Source: an uncultured Oscillospiraceae bacterium
GTDB taxonomy: Bacteria; Bacillota; Clostridia; Oscillospirales; Ruminococcaceae
NCBI GenBank assembly: GCA_910579545.1
Contig: CAJTVI010000029.1
Span: 1-29,816 of the forward strand
DNA: 29,816 bases
Reading direction: 5' to 3'
The notes under the pieces were generated by a model that was not told where the DNA came from, searched no databases, and worked only from the letters and a program-made list of their open reading frames with translations. Shown here one piece after another: positions 15,199 through 22,399 of the stretch (positions are counted from its first letter, which is position 1; every line of letters begins with the position of its first letter). Made by a program: the position numbers and the translations under genes.

Positions 15199-16055
15199 TG
15201 AACGGAACCGCCAAAAAGCCCCTCAGCCCCCAAAAGCTGATCCTGCGGGTGCTGCTCTACCTTGTGGTGATCGACGTCTGCGTCCTTACCCTTTACCCCT
15301 ACTTTGCCATGTTCTGCACCGCGCTCAAAAGCCGGTCGGAGATCTTCTCGGCCAACGGCACCATCCTGCCGGTTACGGCGCTCTGGTCCAACTTTATCGA
15401 CATCTGGAGCCGCGCGCCCATGGCCCGGTACTTCTTAAACTCGCTGATCATCGCGGGCGGCTCCACCATCATCGCCATGCTCTGCGGCATCCCGGCCGCC
15501 TACGCGCTGGCCCGTATGCGCTTTAAGGGGCAAACCGCCTTTTTGGGCTTTGTGATCGTCTCGCAGATGTTTGCGCCGGTGGTGCTGCTCATCGGTATCT
15601 ACAAGGTCATGATGGCGCTCGGCCTTACCGACAGCCTGCTGGGCCTGGTGCTCATCAACGCCGCCTTCAACCAGGCCTTTACCATCTGGCTGCTGCGCGG
15701 CACCTTTATGAGCATCTCGGCCGAGATGGAGCAGGCCGCCACCATCGACGGCTGCAGCCGGGTGCAGGCCATGCTGCGGGTGCTGCTGCCGGTGGCCGCG
15801 CCGGGCATCGTTACCACCCTCATCTTTATCTTCATCAACGCCTGGAACGAGTACACGGTGGCCCTCTGCCTCATCTCCACCGACACCACCAAGCCCCTCA
15901 CGGTGGGCATCAACATCTTCAACGGCTACAACATGATCGAATGGCAGTACCTGTTTGCCGCCTCGATCTTTGCCATCCTGCCGGTGGTCATCCTGTTTAT
16001 GTGCATCGAGAAAAACCTCGTCAGCGGGCTCACCAGCGGCGGCGTCAAGGGCTGA
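15195..16055 (+). CDS. sugar ABC transporter permease (MalG/UgpE type)
   Basis: A 286-aa membrane protein with six predicted helices. The EAA loop is EQAATIDGCSRVQAMLRVLLP, and the NAWNEYTVALCLIS segment is typical of MalG-like permeases. ATG 15195 overlaps the previous stop (ATGA); a second ATG follows at 15198. No ATPase gene follows, so the importer probably uses a shared MsmX-like ATPase encoded elsewhere, as in many Firmicutes. Confidence 0.93.
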   Translation: MMNGTAKKPLSPQKLILRVLLYLVVIDVCVLTLYPYFAMFCTALKSRSEIFSANGTILPVTALWSNFIDIWSRAPMARYFLNSLIIAGGSTIIAMLCGIPAAYALARMRFKGQTAFLGFVIVSQMFAPVVLLIGIYKVMMALGLTDSLLGLVLINAAFNQAFTIWLLRGTFMSISAEMEQAATIDGCSRVQAMLRVLLPVAAPGIVTTLIFIFINAWNEYTVALCLISTDTTKPLTVGINIFNGYNMIEWQYLFAASIFAILPVVILFMCIEKNLVSGLTSGGVKG

Positions 16056-16065
16056 TGCCGCGCGG

Positions 16066-16110
16066 AGAGTGTCCATTTCAAGGAGTTTAAGACCGGGGGC
16101 GGGGGAGAGT
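16066..16110 (+). repeat. dispersed repeat, plus-strand copy
   Basis: This matches the reverse complement of 1-53 in two blocks (16066-16087 identical, 16093-16110 with one mismatch), with a shorter spacer. It begins 10 nt after the permease stop and runs into the hairpin at 16103-16160. Confidence 0.7.
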
Positions 16111-16160
16111 CTCGAAAGGCTTTCGGGGCAGGGGTCCTGTTGCCTTGAGAGACTGCTCCC
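16103..16160. repeat. long imperfect hairpin downstream of the sugar importer
   Basis: GGGAGAGTCTC (16103-16113) pairs with GAGACT-g-CTCCC (16149-16160), and GGC (16118-16120) can pair with GCC (16142-16144). The loop can fold again (CAGG-GGT-CCTG). No T-run follows. It could be a 3' UTR structure or the core of the dispersed repeat that begins at 16066. The remainder of 16161-16248 shows nothing recognisable. Confidence 0.55.
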
Positions 16161-16248
16161 ACGCACCCGGCCGCCGGATTTCTCTCCCCGGTTTGGCCAC
16201 TCCCCGCCGCGCGCCTGCGCCCCAAACTGAATATCCTTTGTAAATATA

Positions 16249-16313
16249 CACCCCGGCCCCTGGCCCCGCGGAACTGCTTTCCGGCGGGATGGGGCCGGGG
16301 TGCTGCTGCTTTC
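16249..16313 (+). terminator. terminator-like hairpin of the sugar importer operon
   Basis: CACCCCGGCCCC (16249-16260) pairs perfectly over 12 bp with GGGGCCGGGGTG (16291-16302) around a 30-nt structured loop, then CTGCTGCTTTCTT follows. The T-run is weak. From 16314 to 16452 I see a small ACAAACC/GGTTTGT hairpin and an AT-rich tract, but no gene. Confidence 0.55.
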
Positions 16314-16424
16314 TTGGCGGTATAGCACAGACAAACCGGGCGTGGTTTGTGCGGTTTGCGCAACAAAAGGAGCAAAAATCACCAGTTTCTCGGGCAAATG
16401 GGCAGTGGTTTGGTGCAGGATGCC

Positions 16425-16481
16425 AAAATGAATTAAAATTCAAATTATTCCCTTGACTATGTATATTTATACTGGTATACT
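16425..16481 (+). promoter_or_regulatory. strong promoter with UP-like AT tract, amino-acid importer operon
   Basis: TTGACT (16453-16458) and TATACT (16476-16481) are 17 nt apart, with a TGG just before the -10. An A/T-rich stretch (16425-16450) lies directly upstream, as in UP elements. Transcription would start near 16488, leaving a leader of about 220 nt before the lipoprotein gene. Confidence 0.8.
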
Positions 16482-16487
16482 CTATCC

Positions 16488-16695
16488 ATTCACCCAAGCG
16501 ACATTCTTTAATGGGCGCGGGGGATCATCCAACAAACGCGCCCGCAGGGCCGGTACGGGGGAGATAGAGGGACCCCTGTGCAGGAGGGACATGCGGCAGA
16601 GCCCTGGGGCGCGCCTGGCACGGCGGCAAAACCGCCGGGCAAAAGCGGCGGCGGGATGAAAATTTTGAACAAGATCCGGTCCGCCGCAAAAAATG
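16488..16695 (+). ncRNA. structured GC-rich 5' leader, possible cis-regulatory RNA
   Basis: The leader of the amino-acid importer holds GGGCGCG/CGCGCCC (16513-16519 with 16537-16543) and a long-range CAGGGC/GCCCTG pair (16545-16550 with 16601-16606) that closes an internal folded region. It also has CCGCCG (16632-16637), which can pair either with CGGCGG at 16621-16626 or with CGGCGG at 16646-16651, two mutually exclusive hairpins. I do not recognise a known riboswitch or T-box signature. Regulation is inferred from the length and structure only. Confidence 0.4.
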
Positions 16696-16707
16696 GAGGA
16701 GGCAGTT

Positions 16708-17586
16708 ATGATGAAGATGAAAAAGATCGCGGCCCTGGCCCTTTGCCTGGCCCTGTGTACCCTGATGCTTGCGGGCTGCGGCGGCTCGGCCGGCCAGTCC
16801 GGCGGTTCGGCCAGCCAGTCCGGCGAGGACGTGCTCATCGTGGCCACCAGCCCGGACTTTGCGCCCACCACCTTTGTGGACACCAGCAAGGAAGGCCAGG
16901 ACCAGTATGTGGGCTTTGACATTGCGGTAGCCCAGTATATCGCCGACCAGATGGGCAAGACCCTGGTGATCCAGCCCATGAGCTTTGACGCCTGCACCAC
17001 CGCCGTCTCGATGGGCACGGTGGACATGGCCCTCGCCGGCTTTGCCTGGCGGGAGGACCGCGCCGAAAACTTTAACCTCTCCAACGAGTATTCCCCCAGC
17101 GACGACCCCAACCTCGACCGCCAGGTGATCATCACCCTCAAGGATAAGGAGGGCCAGTTCACCACCCCGGCCGACTTTGCGGGGGTCAAGGTGGGCGTCC
17201 AGACCGCCTCTTTGCAGGAGTCCCTCTGCCGCGAGCAGCTGCCGGACTGCGAGCTGGTCATCATCGGCGACCTTGGCACCGGGCTGCTGCAGCTCAAAAA
17301 CGGCGACTTTGCGTGTATGGCGTCTGCCTATCCCACGGCCGAGGTGTTCATGAACAACGATCCCGACATCGCGCTGGCCGGCTTTGACTTTGAGGTGGAC
17401 GACACCGGCACGGTGGTCGTGATGCAAAAGGGCGCGGACGAGCTCACCGCCAAGGTCAACGAGATCCTGGCCAAGGCCGCCGAGGAGGGCCTGATGGGCG
17501 GCTGGTACGCCGAGGCCGTCGAGCTGGCCAAGAGCGCCACCGCCAGCGAGGTCACCTTTGACGATTCGGGCAACGCGGCCTCCTGA
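16708..17586 (+). CDS. amino-acid ABC transporter solute-binding lipoprotein
   Basis: A 292-aa family 3 solute-binding protein. The signal peptide has lipobox LMLAGC with Cys24, followed by a Gly/Ser/Gln linker (about 25-38) and the two-lobed binding domain: YVGFDIAVAQYIADQMGK, then MALAGFAWREDRAENFNLS, whose Arg fits the residue that binds ligand carboxylates. ATG 16708 is chosen because GGAGGAGG lies 5 nt before it; an in-frame ATG at 16693 lies before that site. Promoter and leader lie upstream. With the permease, ATPase and M20 enzyme it forms one uptake and hydrolysis operon; the ligand is likely an amino acid or acyl-amino acid. Confidence 0.92.
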   Translation: MMKMKKIAALALCLALCTLMLAGCGGSAGQSGGSASQSGEDVLIVATSPDFAPTTFVDTSKEGQDQYVGFDIAVAQYIADQMGKTLVIQPMSFDACTTAVSMGTVDMALAGFAWREDRAENFNLSNEYSPSDDPNLDRQVIITLKDKEGQFTTPADFAGVKVGVQTASLQESLCREQLPDCELVIIGDLGTGLLQLKNGDFACMASAYPTAEVFMNNDPDIALAGFDFEVDDTGTVVVMQKGADELTAKVNEILAKAAEEGLMGGWYAEAVELAKSATASEVTFDDSGNAAS

Positions 17587-17642
17587 GCCGCGGCCCAGAC
17601 GCGCCGGGCGCGGCCGGGCGCGTTTGCCAAAAGCTGCCCCGC

Positions 17643-17675
17643 ACTGCCGCGGACGGGCCCGCCCTCCGCGGCAGT
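17643..17675 (+). repeat. perfect hairpin between binding protein and permease genes
   Basis: ACTGCCGCGGA (17643-17653) and TCCGCGGCAGT (17665-17675) are exact complements around an 11-nt loop. No T-run follows, so mRNA stabilisation or processing fits better than termination. The rest of the 181-nt gap shows no gene. Confidence 0.65.
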
Positions 17676-17767
17676 ACCCATATCCCGCGCCGGCCCGCTT
17701 GTAAAGGGGCCGCCAGAGCAAGGCAGAAGGGCGGGCCATCCCCCTTTTTGCACGGAAGGTGAAGCAG

Positions 17768-18457
17768 ATGAATTTTTCGCTGATCGGCGCCAACATCCTA
17801 AAGCTTTTGCAGCAGTATTGGCAGGTGTTTTTGCTGCAGGGGGTGGTAAACACCCTCAAGCTGACCAGCATCGCGGTGCTGTTCGGGGTGGTGCTGGGCA
17901 CCTTAGTGGCCATCTGCAAGATGTGCCGCTTTAAGCTGGTGCGGTTTTTTATCACCATTTACATCGAGGTCATCCGCGGCACCCCCATCCTGCTGCAGCT
18001 CTACATCTTTTACTTCGTGCTGCCCCAGCTGCTGCCGCTGCTCAAAATGTCCCCCTTTATGTGGGTGGCGCTGGCTCTGTGCATCAACTCCTCGGCCTAT
18101 GTGTCCGAGGTCATCCGGGCCGGCATCCAGGCGGTGGACATCGGCCAGACCGAGGCCGCCCGCAGCCTTGGCATGAACAGCCGCCAGACCATGACCCGCA
18201 TCGTGCTGCCCCAGGCCGTGCGCAACATCCTGCCGGCGCTGGGCAACGAGTTCATCATGATGCTCAAGGAGACCTCGCTGGCCTCCACCTTTTTCCTGGG
18301 CGACCTGATGACCAGCTACCTGCTGGTGGGCGGCGCCACCTATCTGCGGTTCGAGGCGCTGATCATCGTGGGCGCGATCTACCTGCTGCTCACCTACCCC
18401 TTGAGCCAGGTCGTAAATGCCTTTGAAAGGAAGATGGCGAAAGATGGCGCAGACTGA
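17768..18457 (+). CDS. polar amino-acid ABC transporter permease
   Basis: A 229-aa His/Glu/Gln-type permease with about five predicted helices. The signature loop is EAARSLGMNSRQTMTRIVLPQAVRN, quoted in part (EAARSLGMNSRQ, then IVLPQAVRN), and IEVIRGTPILLQLYIFYF is typical of the GlnP/HisM class. ATG 17768 follows GGAAGGTG with good spacing; the in-frame GTG at 17759 overlaps that site. Only one permease gene is present, so it would act as a homodimer. It overlaps the ATPase gene by 14 nt. Confidence 0.93.
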   Translation: MNFSLIGANILKLLQQYWQVFLLQGVVNTLKLTSIAVLFGVVLGTLVAICKMCRFKLVRFFITIYIEVIRGTPILLQLYIFYFVLPQLLPLLKMSPFMWVALALCINSSAYVSEVIRAGIQAVDIGQTEAARSLGMNSRQTMTRIVLPQAVRNILPALGNEFIMMLKETSLASTFFLGDLMTSYLLVGGATYLRFEALIIVGAIYLLLTYPLSQVVNAFERKMAKDGAD

Positions 18458-19181
18458 ACTCATCAAAACCGTGGACCTGTACAAGAGCTTTGGCCGGCTG
18501 GGGGTGCTCAAGGGGGTCTCCGAAACGATCCGCACCGGCGAGGTCGTCTCGATCATCGGCCCCTCCGGCGGCGGCAAAAGCACCTTTCTGCGCTGCCTCA
18601 ACCTGCTGGAAACCCCCGAAAAGGGCCAGATCTTTTTTGAGGGGGTCGAGATCACCGGCAAAAAGGTGGATATCGACCGCCACCGCCAAAAAATGGGCAT
18701 GGTGTTCCAGCATTTCAACGTCTTCCCGCATTTGAGCGTGCGCAAAAACATCACCCTCGCGCCCATGCTGGTCAAGGGCAAAAGCGAGGCCGAGGCCAAC
18801 GCCCAGGCCAACGAGCTGCTGGAGCGGGTGGGCCTGGCCGAAAAGGCCGAGGTCATGCCGGCCAAGCTGTCCGGCGGGCAAAAGCAGCGGCTGGCCATCG
18901 TGCGGGCGCTGGCCATGGAGCCGGACGTCATGCTGTTCGACGAGCCCACCAGCGCCCTTGACCCCGAGATGGTGGGGGAGGTGCTGGAGGTCATCAAGGG
19001 GCTGGTCAAAAGCGGCATGACCAGCGTGATCGTCACCCACGAGATGGGCTTTGCGCGGGAGGTGTCCGACCGGGTGCTCTTTATGGCGGACGGCATCATC
19101 GCCGAGTCCGGCACCCCGGACCAGGTTTTCAACCACCCGCAAAACCCCCGCCTGCAGGACTTTTTGGCCAAGGTGCTTTAA
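18444..19181 (+). CDS. polar amino-acid ABC transporter ATP-binding protein (GlnQ-like)
   Basis: A 245-aa ATPase: Walker A GPSGGGKST, Q-loop FQHFNVFPHL, signature LSGGQKQR, Walker B VMLFDEPTSALD and switch His in VTHEMGFA. All are intact and typical of the GlnQ/HisP group. Start ATG 18444 lies 14 nt before the permease stop; an ATG at 18417 is in frame but lies inside the permease coding end. The weak ribosome site suggests translational coupling with the permease. Confidence 0.93.
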   Translation: MAQTELIKTVDLYKSFGRLGVLKGVSETIRTGEVVSIIGPSGGGKSTFLRCLNLLETPEKGQIFFEGVEITGKKVDIDRHRQKMGMVFQHFNVFPHLSVRKNITLAPMLVKGKSEAEANAQANELLERVGLAEKAEVMPAKLSGGQKQRLAIVRALAMEPDVMLFDEPTSALDPEMVGEVLEVIKGLVKSGMTSVIVTHEMGFAREVSDRVLFMADGIIAESGTPDQVFNHPQNPRLQDFLAKVL

Positions 19182-19205
19182 AACAAAAAAGGAGTGTGCT
19201 GCGCC

Positions 19206-20654
19206 ATGACAAAGAACGAGCTGTACGAGCTGCTGGAGCAAAAGCAGCAGCTGTTTTACGATACCGCCGACGCCCTCTGGGCCGACCCGGAGCTCTCCCT
19301 CTCGGAGCACAAGGCCGCGGCCCTCTACGAAAAGCTGCTGGCCGAGCTGGGCTTTACGGTGCAGCACGCGGTGTGCGGCGTAGAAACCGCCTTTTCCGGC
19401 AGCTACGGCAGCGGCAAGCCGGTCATCGGCATCCTGGGCGAGTACGACGCCCTGGCCGGCCTGAGCCAGAAGGCCGGCGTGCTCGAGCCCTGCCCGGTCA
19501 CCGAGGGCGGCCACGGCCACGGCTGCGGCCACCACATGCTGGGGGCGGGCAGCCTGGCGGCGGCCTGGGCGGTCAAGGAATACCTGGCCGCGCAGGGCCC
19601 CGGCAGCGGCACGGTGATCTACTACGGCTGCCCCGGCGAGGAGGGCGGCGCCGGCAAGGCCTTTATGGCGCGGGAGGGGCTGTTCTACCAGCTGGACGCC
19701 GCCATCACCTGGCACCCCGGCACCACCAACGAGGTCACCACCGGCACCAACAACACCTCGATGCAGGTGGAGTACACCTTCCACGGGGTGGCGGCCCACG
19801 CGGCTGCCGACCCCTTCAACGGCCGCAGCGCGCTGGATGCGGTGGAGGTGATGAACTTAGGGGTGCAGTTTTTGCGGGAGCACATCCCCCACAGCGATTG
19901 CCTGCACTACGCCATCACCAACACCGGCGGCATCTCGCCCAACGTGGTGCAGCCCAAGGCCACCGTGCTCTACATGGTCCGCTCGGACACGGTGCCCCAC
20001 AACAAGGCCCTGCTGGCCCGGGTGGACAAGATCGCCCAGGGCGCGGCCCTCATCACCGAGACCACCTTTACCCGCCGCTTTATCGACGGCACCGCCGACC
20101 TCTTGCCCAACGCCACCCTGGAGCAGGCGCTCTATAAAAACCTCTGCGAGGCGCCCGCCCCCCAGTACACCGAGGAGGAGCAGGCCTTTGCCAAGGCGCT
20201 GGACGCCACCTGCCCCCCCACCGACAAGCTGCCCGGCATGGGCGCTCTGTACGACGCGGCCATCAAAAAGCAGGTGGAAGGGCTCTCGGCCGGCGGCACA
20301 AAGGCCCTCAACGATTTTGTGATGCCCTACTTCCACAGCGACAAGCAGGTGCCCGGCTCCACCGATGTGGGGGACGTCAGCTGGCAGACCCCCACCGCCC
20401 AGATCACCACGGTCACCTGGCCGTCCCACACCCCCGGGCACAGCTGGCAGGCGGTCAGCGGCGGCGTCTGCGGGGTGGCCCACAAGGGGCTGCTCTACGC
20501 GGCCAAGGTCATGGCCGCCACCGTGATCGACCTGTTCACCCAGCCCGAGCTGCTGCAAAAGGCAAAGGAGGAGTTTGCCGAGGCCTCCAAAAAGGGCTAC
20601 GACTGCCCCATCGAGCCGGACGCCGTGCCGGTGCCGGTGGAGGAGATGCTGTAA
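19206..20654 (+). CDS. M20 family amidohydrolase (AbgB-like)
   Basis: A 482-aa M20 metallopeptidase. Zinc-site motifs are GHGHGCGHHMLGAG (His109/His110 region) and GCPGEEGGAG with the catalytic Glu pair 145-146; a dimerisation domain with NNTSMQVEYTFHGVAAHAA follows. The length and the GEYDALAGLSQ segment fit the AbgB group, the subunit B-type of p-aminobenzoyl-glutamate hydrolase, which cleaves acyl- or aroyl-amino acids. ATG 19206 follows AAAAAGGAGTG; a GTG at 19194 is less likely. It lies 24 nt after the ATPase gene, implying that the importer brings in the amide substrate. No AbgA-like partner is seen. Confidence 0.9.
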   Translation: MTKNELYELLEQKQQLFYDTADALWADPELSLSEHKAAALYEKLLAELGFTVQHAVCGVETAFSGSYGSGKPVIGILGEYDALAGLSQKAGVLEPCPVTEGGHGHGCGHHMLGAGSLAAAWAVKEYLAAQGPGSGTVIYYGCPGEEGGAGKAFMAREGLFYQLDAAITWHPGTTNEVTTGTNNTSMQVEYTFHGVAAHAAADPFNGRSALDAVEVMNLGVQFLREHIPHSDCLHYAITNTGGISPNVVQPKATVLYMVRSDTVPHNKALLARVDKIAQGAALITETTFTRRFIDGTADLLPNATLEQALYKNLCEAPAPQYTEEEQAFAKALDATCPPTDKLPGMGALYDAAIKKQVEGLSAGGTKALNDFVMPYFHSDKQVPGSTDVGDVSWQTPTAQITTVTWPSHTPGHSWQAVSGGVCGVAHKGLLYAAKVMAATVIDLFTQPELLQKAKEEFAEASKKGYDCPIEPDAVPVPVEEML

Positions 20655-20692
20655 GGCGGGCCCTTGCGGCCTGCGGCCCCAAAACGCAAAAA

Positions 20693-20745
20693 AGGGCGCC
20701 GTTCCCATCCCTGCAAAAGGGGAAGGGGACGGCGCTCTTTGATAT
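20693..20745. terminator. terminator after the M20 gene, convergent region
   Basis: GGGCGCCGTTCCCATCCC pairs with GGGGAAGGGGACGGCGCTC, with minor bulges, around a TGCAAAA loop and is followed by TTTGATATTTG. It separates the amino-acid importer operon from the convergent minus-strand gene. Confidence 0.75.
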
Positions 20746-20817
20746 TTGTTATAAAATAGAGAAAAAATCCCGGCGGTATTTTGCGGCGGGCCGTTCCAAC
20801 GGGGGACGCGCGGCGGG

Positions 20818-21312
20818 CTACTGAGGCGGCAAAAACAAGAGGTAGAGCAGCAAAAAGGCAAACAGGGCCAGCAGCACGCCGGCGCAGGCCAAGGTGCGCC
20901 AGGGGTGGGGCTGCGGCCGGCCCTGCCGCCCGCCCCCGGCGGCCCGCGCATGCCGTCCGCCGGCCTGCGGGCTTTTGCGCCCGGCCGCCTGGGCCTGCCC
21001 GGCCCGGTACAAAAGGGCCAGCGGGTCCTGCTGCCCAAGCACCCGCCGGGTAAAGGCGGCAAGGGTCTGCAGGTCCTCGGGCGTACAGCCGGCAAAGCCG
21101 GGCTCGTGCGCGATCTGGTTGCGCACCCAGCGCAGGTGTTTGAGGGCGTAGTAATCGTCCTTCCAGCCGGGCAGCTGCGGCCACAGGGCGTTGGGGGCCG
21201 CTTCCATCTCCTCAAGGTAGGCGCTCACCCCGCGCTCGGCCGAAAGCAGGTCCCGGCAAAGGGCGTCCAGCCGCTTGTATTCCTCAAAAAAATCCTGTTC
21301 CAGTTTTTGCAT
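20818..21312 (-). CDS. membrane-anchored protein with HEPN-like motif
   Basis: A 164-aa protein I cannot assign to a named family. The first ~95 residues are helical and charged, and HLRWVRNQIAHE contains Arg64-Asn65-x3-His69, the R(polar)x3-H arrangement of HEPN-domain RNases and related proteins. A low-complexity Gly/Arg/Pro linker (about 104-138) leads to a single C-terminal membrane helix (140-161) with almost nothing after it, a tail anchor. CAGGAG precedes the start at some distance. It lies 55 nt downstream of the phosphatase gene on the same strand and is probably co-transcribed. Whether it is an active RNase is unknown; a cell-structure role is equally possible. Confidence 0.7.
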   Translation of the reverse strand: MQKLEQDFFEEYKRLDALCRDLLSAERGVSAYLEEMEAAPNALWPQLPGWKDDYYALKHLRWVRNQIAHEPGFAGCTPEDLQTLAAFTRRVLGQQDPLALLYRAGQAQAAGRKSPQAGGRHARAAGGGRQGRPQPHPWRTLACAGVLLALFAFLLLYLLFLPPQ

Positions 21313-21367
21313 GGCGTTTTAAATCTCCTGCCCGGCGGCTGCGGGTTCAATTATGCAGAGCGGGCTC

Positions 21368-21850
21368 TTATCCTTTTGCCCCATCGCGCCGCGCCTCCGT
21401 TTTCTTTATAAACCCAAGCAGCCCCCGGCAGCCCTCCAGCACATCCCGCCAGGCCGCCTCAAAATCGCCCGTGTACCACGGGTCGGCCACATCGCCGGGG
21501 CGGCCGGTAAAATCCAGCAGCAGATGGAGCTTGCCGGCGCGGTCCCCGCCGCAGATGCGGCGCATATCGCGCAGGTTCTCCTGATCCATGCCGATCAACA
21601 GGTCGTACTCATCGTAGTCCCGCCCAGTCAGCCTCCGGGCGCTGTGCCCGTCGCAGCCTATCCCGTGCTCGGCCAGCTTGCGGCGCGCTGGGGGGTAGAC
21701 CGGGTTTCCAAGCTCCTCGGCGCTTGTGGCCGCGGAGGTGATCTGAAAGTCCCCCTCCAGCCCCGCCTTTTTCACCAGGTCCTTCATCACAAACTCCGCC
21801 ATCGGGCTGCGGCAGATATTGCCGTGGCAGACAAAAAGCAGTTTCGTCAT
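21368..21850 (-). CDS. low-molecular-weight protein-tyrosine phosphatase
   Basis: A 160-aa cytoplasmic phosphatase. The P-loop is VCHGNICRSP near the N-terminus with nucleophile Cys8 and Arg14, and the general acid is Asp123 in ADPWYTGDF. These are the complete LMW-PTP active-site residues; arsenate reductases of this fold lack the DPW motif. ATG at 21850 is chosen because the P-loop must lie near the N-terminus and GAGGA lies just upstream; the open frame extends through the palindromic leader. Such enzymes often oppose a tyrosine or arginine kinase; none is seen here. Confidence 0.93.
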   Translation of the reverse strand: MTKLLFVCHGNICRSPMAEFVMKDLVKKAGLEGDFQITSAATSAEELGNPVYPPARRKLAEHGIGCDGHSARRLTGRDYDEYDLLIGMDQENLRDMRRICGGDRAGKLHLLLDFTGRPGDVADPWYTGDFEAAWRDVLEGCRGLLGFIKKTEARRDGAKG

Positions 21851-21892
21851 TTGGGCACATCCTCGTTTCCTGTTTGCTGTCAGGGCCATATA

Positions 21893-22000
21893 CCCTATTA
21901 CTAAGCTCACACTTCGCCCCGTGGGGCTCGTGTTCGCTAAGGATAGGGTATGTATGCCGCTAAGCTCAGCCGTCGCCTGCGGCTCGGCTTCGCTAATCGG
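21893..22000. repeat. pair of REP-like palindromes
   Basis: Two neighbouring imperfect palindromes share the frame TAAGCTC...TTCGCTAA. The first spans about 21901-21941 with core CCCCGTGGGG and is further enclosed by ACCCTAT/ATAGGGT. The second spans about 21960-21996 with AGCCG/CGGCT stems. They lie in the transcribed leader of the phosphatase gene if the promoter at 22005-22033 is used. They resemble repetitive extragenic palindromes; no second copy occurs elsewhere in the window. Confidence 0.6.
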
Positions 22001-22004
22001 ACAT

Positions 22005-22033
22005 ATTATACCATGCCGTAAAAAAGCCGTCGA
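22005..22033 (-). promoter_or_regulatory. promoter of the phosphatase gene
   Basis: On the minus strand TCGACG (22033-22028) and TATAAT (22010-22005) are 17 nt apart, with TGG directly before the -10 (extended -10). The resulting leader of about 150 nt contains both palindromes. Confidence 0.65.
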
Positions 22034-22149
22034 GAGAAACTTCCAGCAGGATGTGCGGCCGCCCGGCGCAAGCAGGGGATGGCAGCAGGCTGCCGGCCGG
22101 TCTGCCATGAGGGAGAAAAGAGCGGCGGAAAGCCATGGCTTTTTACAGC

Positions 22150-22186
22150 AAAAGCCCCTCAGAGCCTATAGCTCCAAGGGGCTCCC
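22150..22186 (-). terminator. terminator of tRNA-Leu copy 1
   Basis: On the minus strand AGCCCCT-tg-GAGC pairs with GGCTC-tg-AGGGGCT around TATA and is followed by TTTTGC. It lies 3 nt past the encoded CCA. The second tRNA copy has no such terminator. Confidence 0.8.
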
Positions 22187-22188
22187 AC

Positions 22189-22272
22189 TGGTGCGGGCAG
22201 TGGGGGTCGAACCCACACGGATGTTCCACAGGATCCTAAATCCTGCGCGTCTGCCAATTCCGCCATGCCCGC
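22189..22272 (-). tRNA. tRNA-Leu(UAG), copy 1, CCA encoded
   Basis: An 84-nt tRNA including CCA. The acceptor stem GCGGGCA/TGCCCGC, the anticodon stem CAGGA/TCCTG with loop TTTAGGA (anticodon TAG; its complement is at 22236-22238), a long variable arm typical of leucine tRNAs, and a T-arm GTGGG-TTCGACC-CCCAC are all visible. It has its own promoter and terminator. Confidence 0.95.
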
Positions 22273-22339
22273 CTGTGCGGGGCGCATCGCCCTAAACCTT
22301 AACCAAAGGCCATGGCAAAAGCGCCCGCAAAGCGTTTTT

Positions 22340-22369
22340 AGTGTAGCAGATGGGGCGGCGGTTTGTCAA
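22340..22369 (-). promoter_or_regulatory. tRNA-Leu copy 1 promoter
   Basis: On the minus strand TTGACA (22369-22364) and TACACT (22345-22340) are 18 nt apart, about 65 nt before the mature tRNA. It is unchanged in copy 2. Confidence 0.75.
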
Positions 22370-22399
22370 TTCCTGCCCTGCTCCCGCACCTTTCCGCCG

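Larger units (their letters stand above)
22189..22371. repeat. 183-bp direct repeat with tRNA and promoter, left copy
   Basis: It is identical to 27026-27208 except at 22204 (G versus A) and 22331 (A versus G). The repeat begins exactly at the tRNA 3' CCA and ends just beyond the -35 element; weaker similarity continues a few bases. The two copies bracket the accessory gene cluster. Confidence 0.95.

Noticed and set aside
16488..16695. T-box or guanidine-type riboswitch before the amino-acid importer
   Set aside because: I found no TGGNACCGCG antiterminator motif and no convincing guanidine-I core; only generic structure is supported.
16657..16919. Plus-strand frame starting MKILNKIRSA that overlaps the amino-acid lipoprotein gene
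   Set aside because: It turns into a Pro/Gly/Arg-rich shadow once inside the lipoprotein gene, and the strong ribosome site belongs to ATG 16708.
21368..21850. Arsenate reductase (ArsC) instead of phosphatase
   Set aside because: The ADPWYTGDF motif with the general acid Asp is that of LMW-PTP, and no ars genes are nearby.
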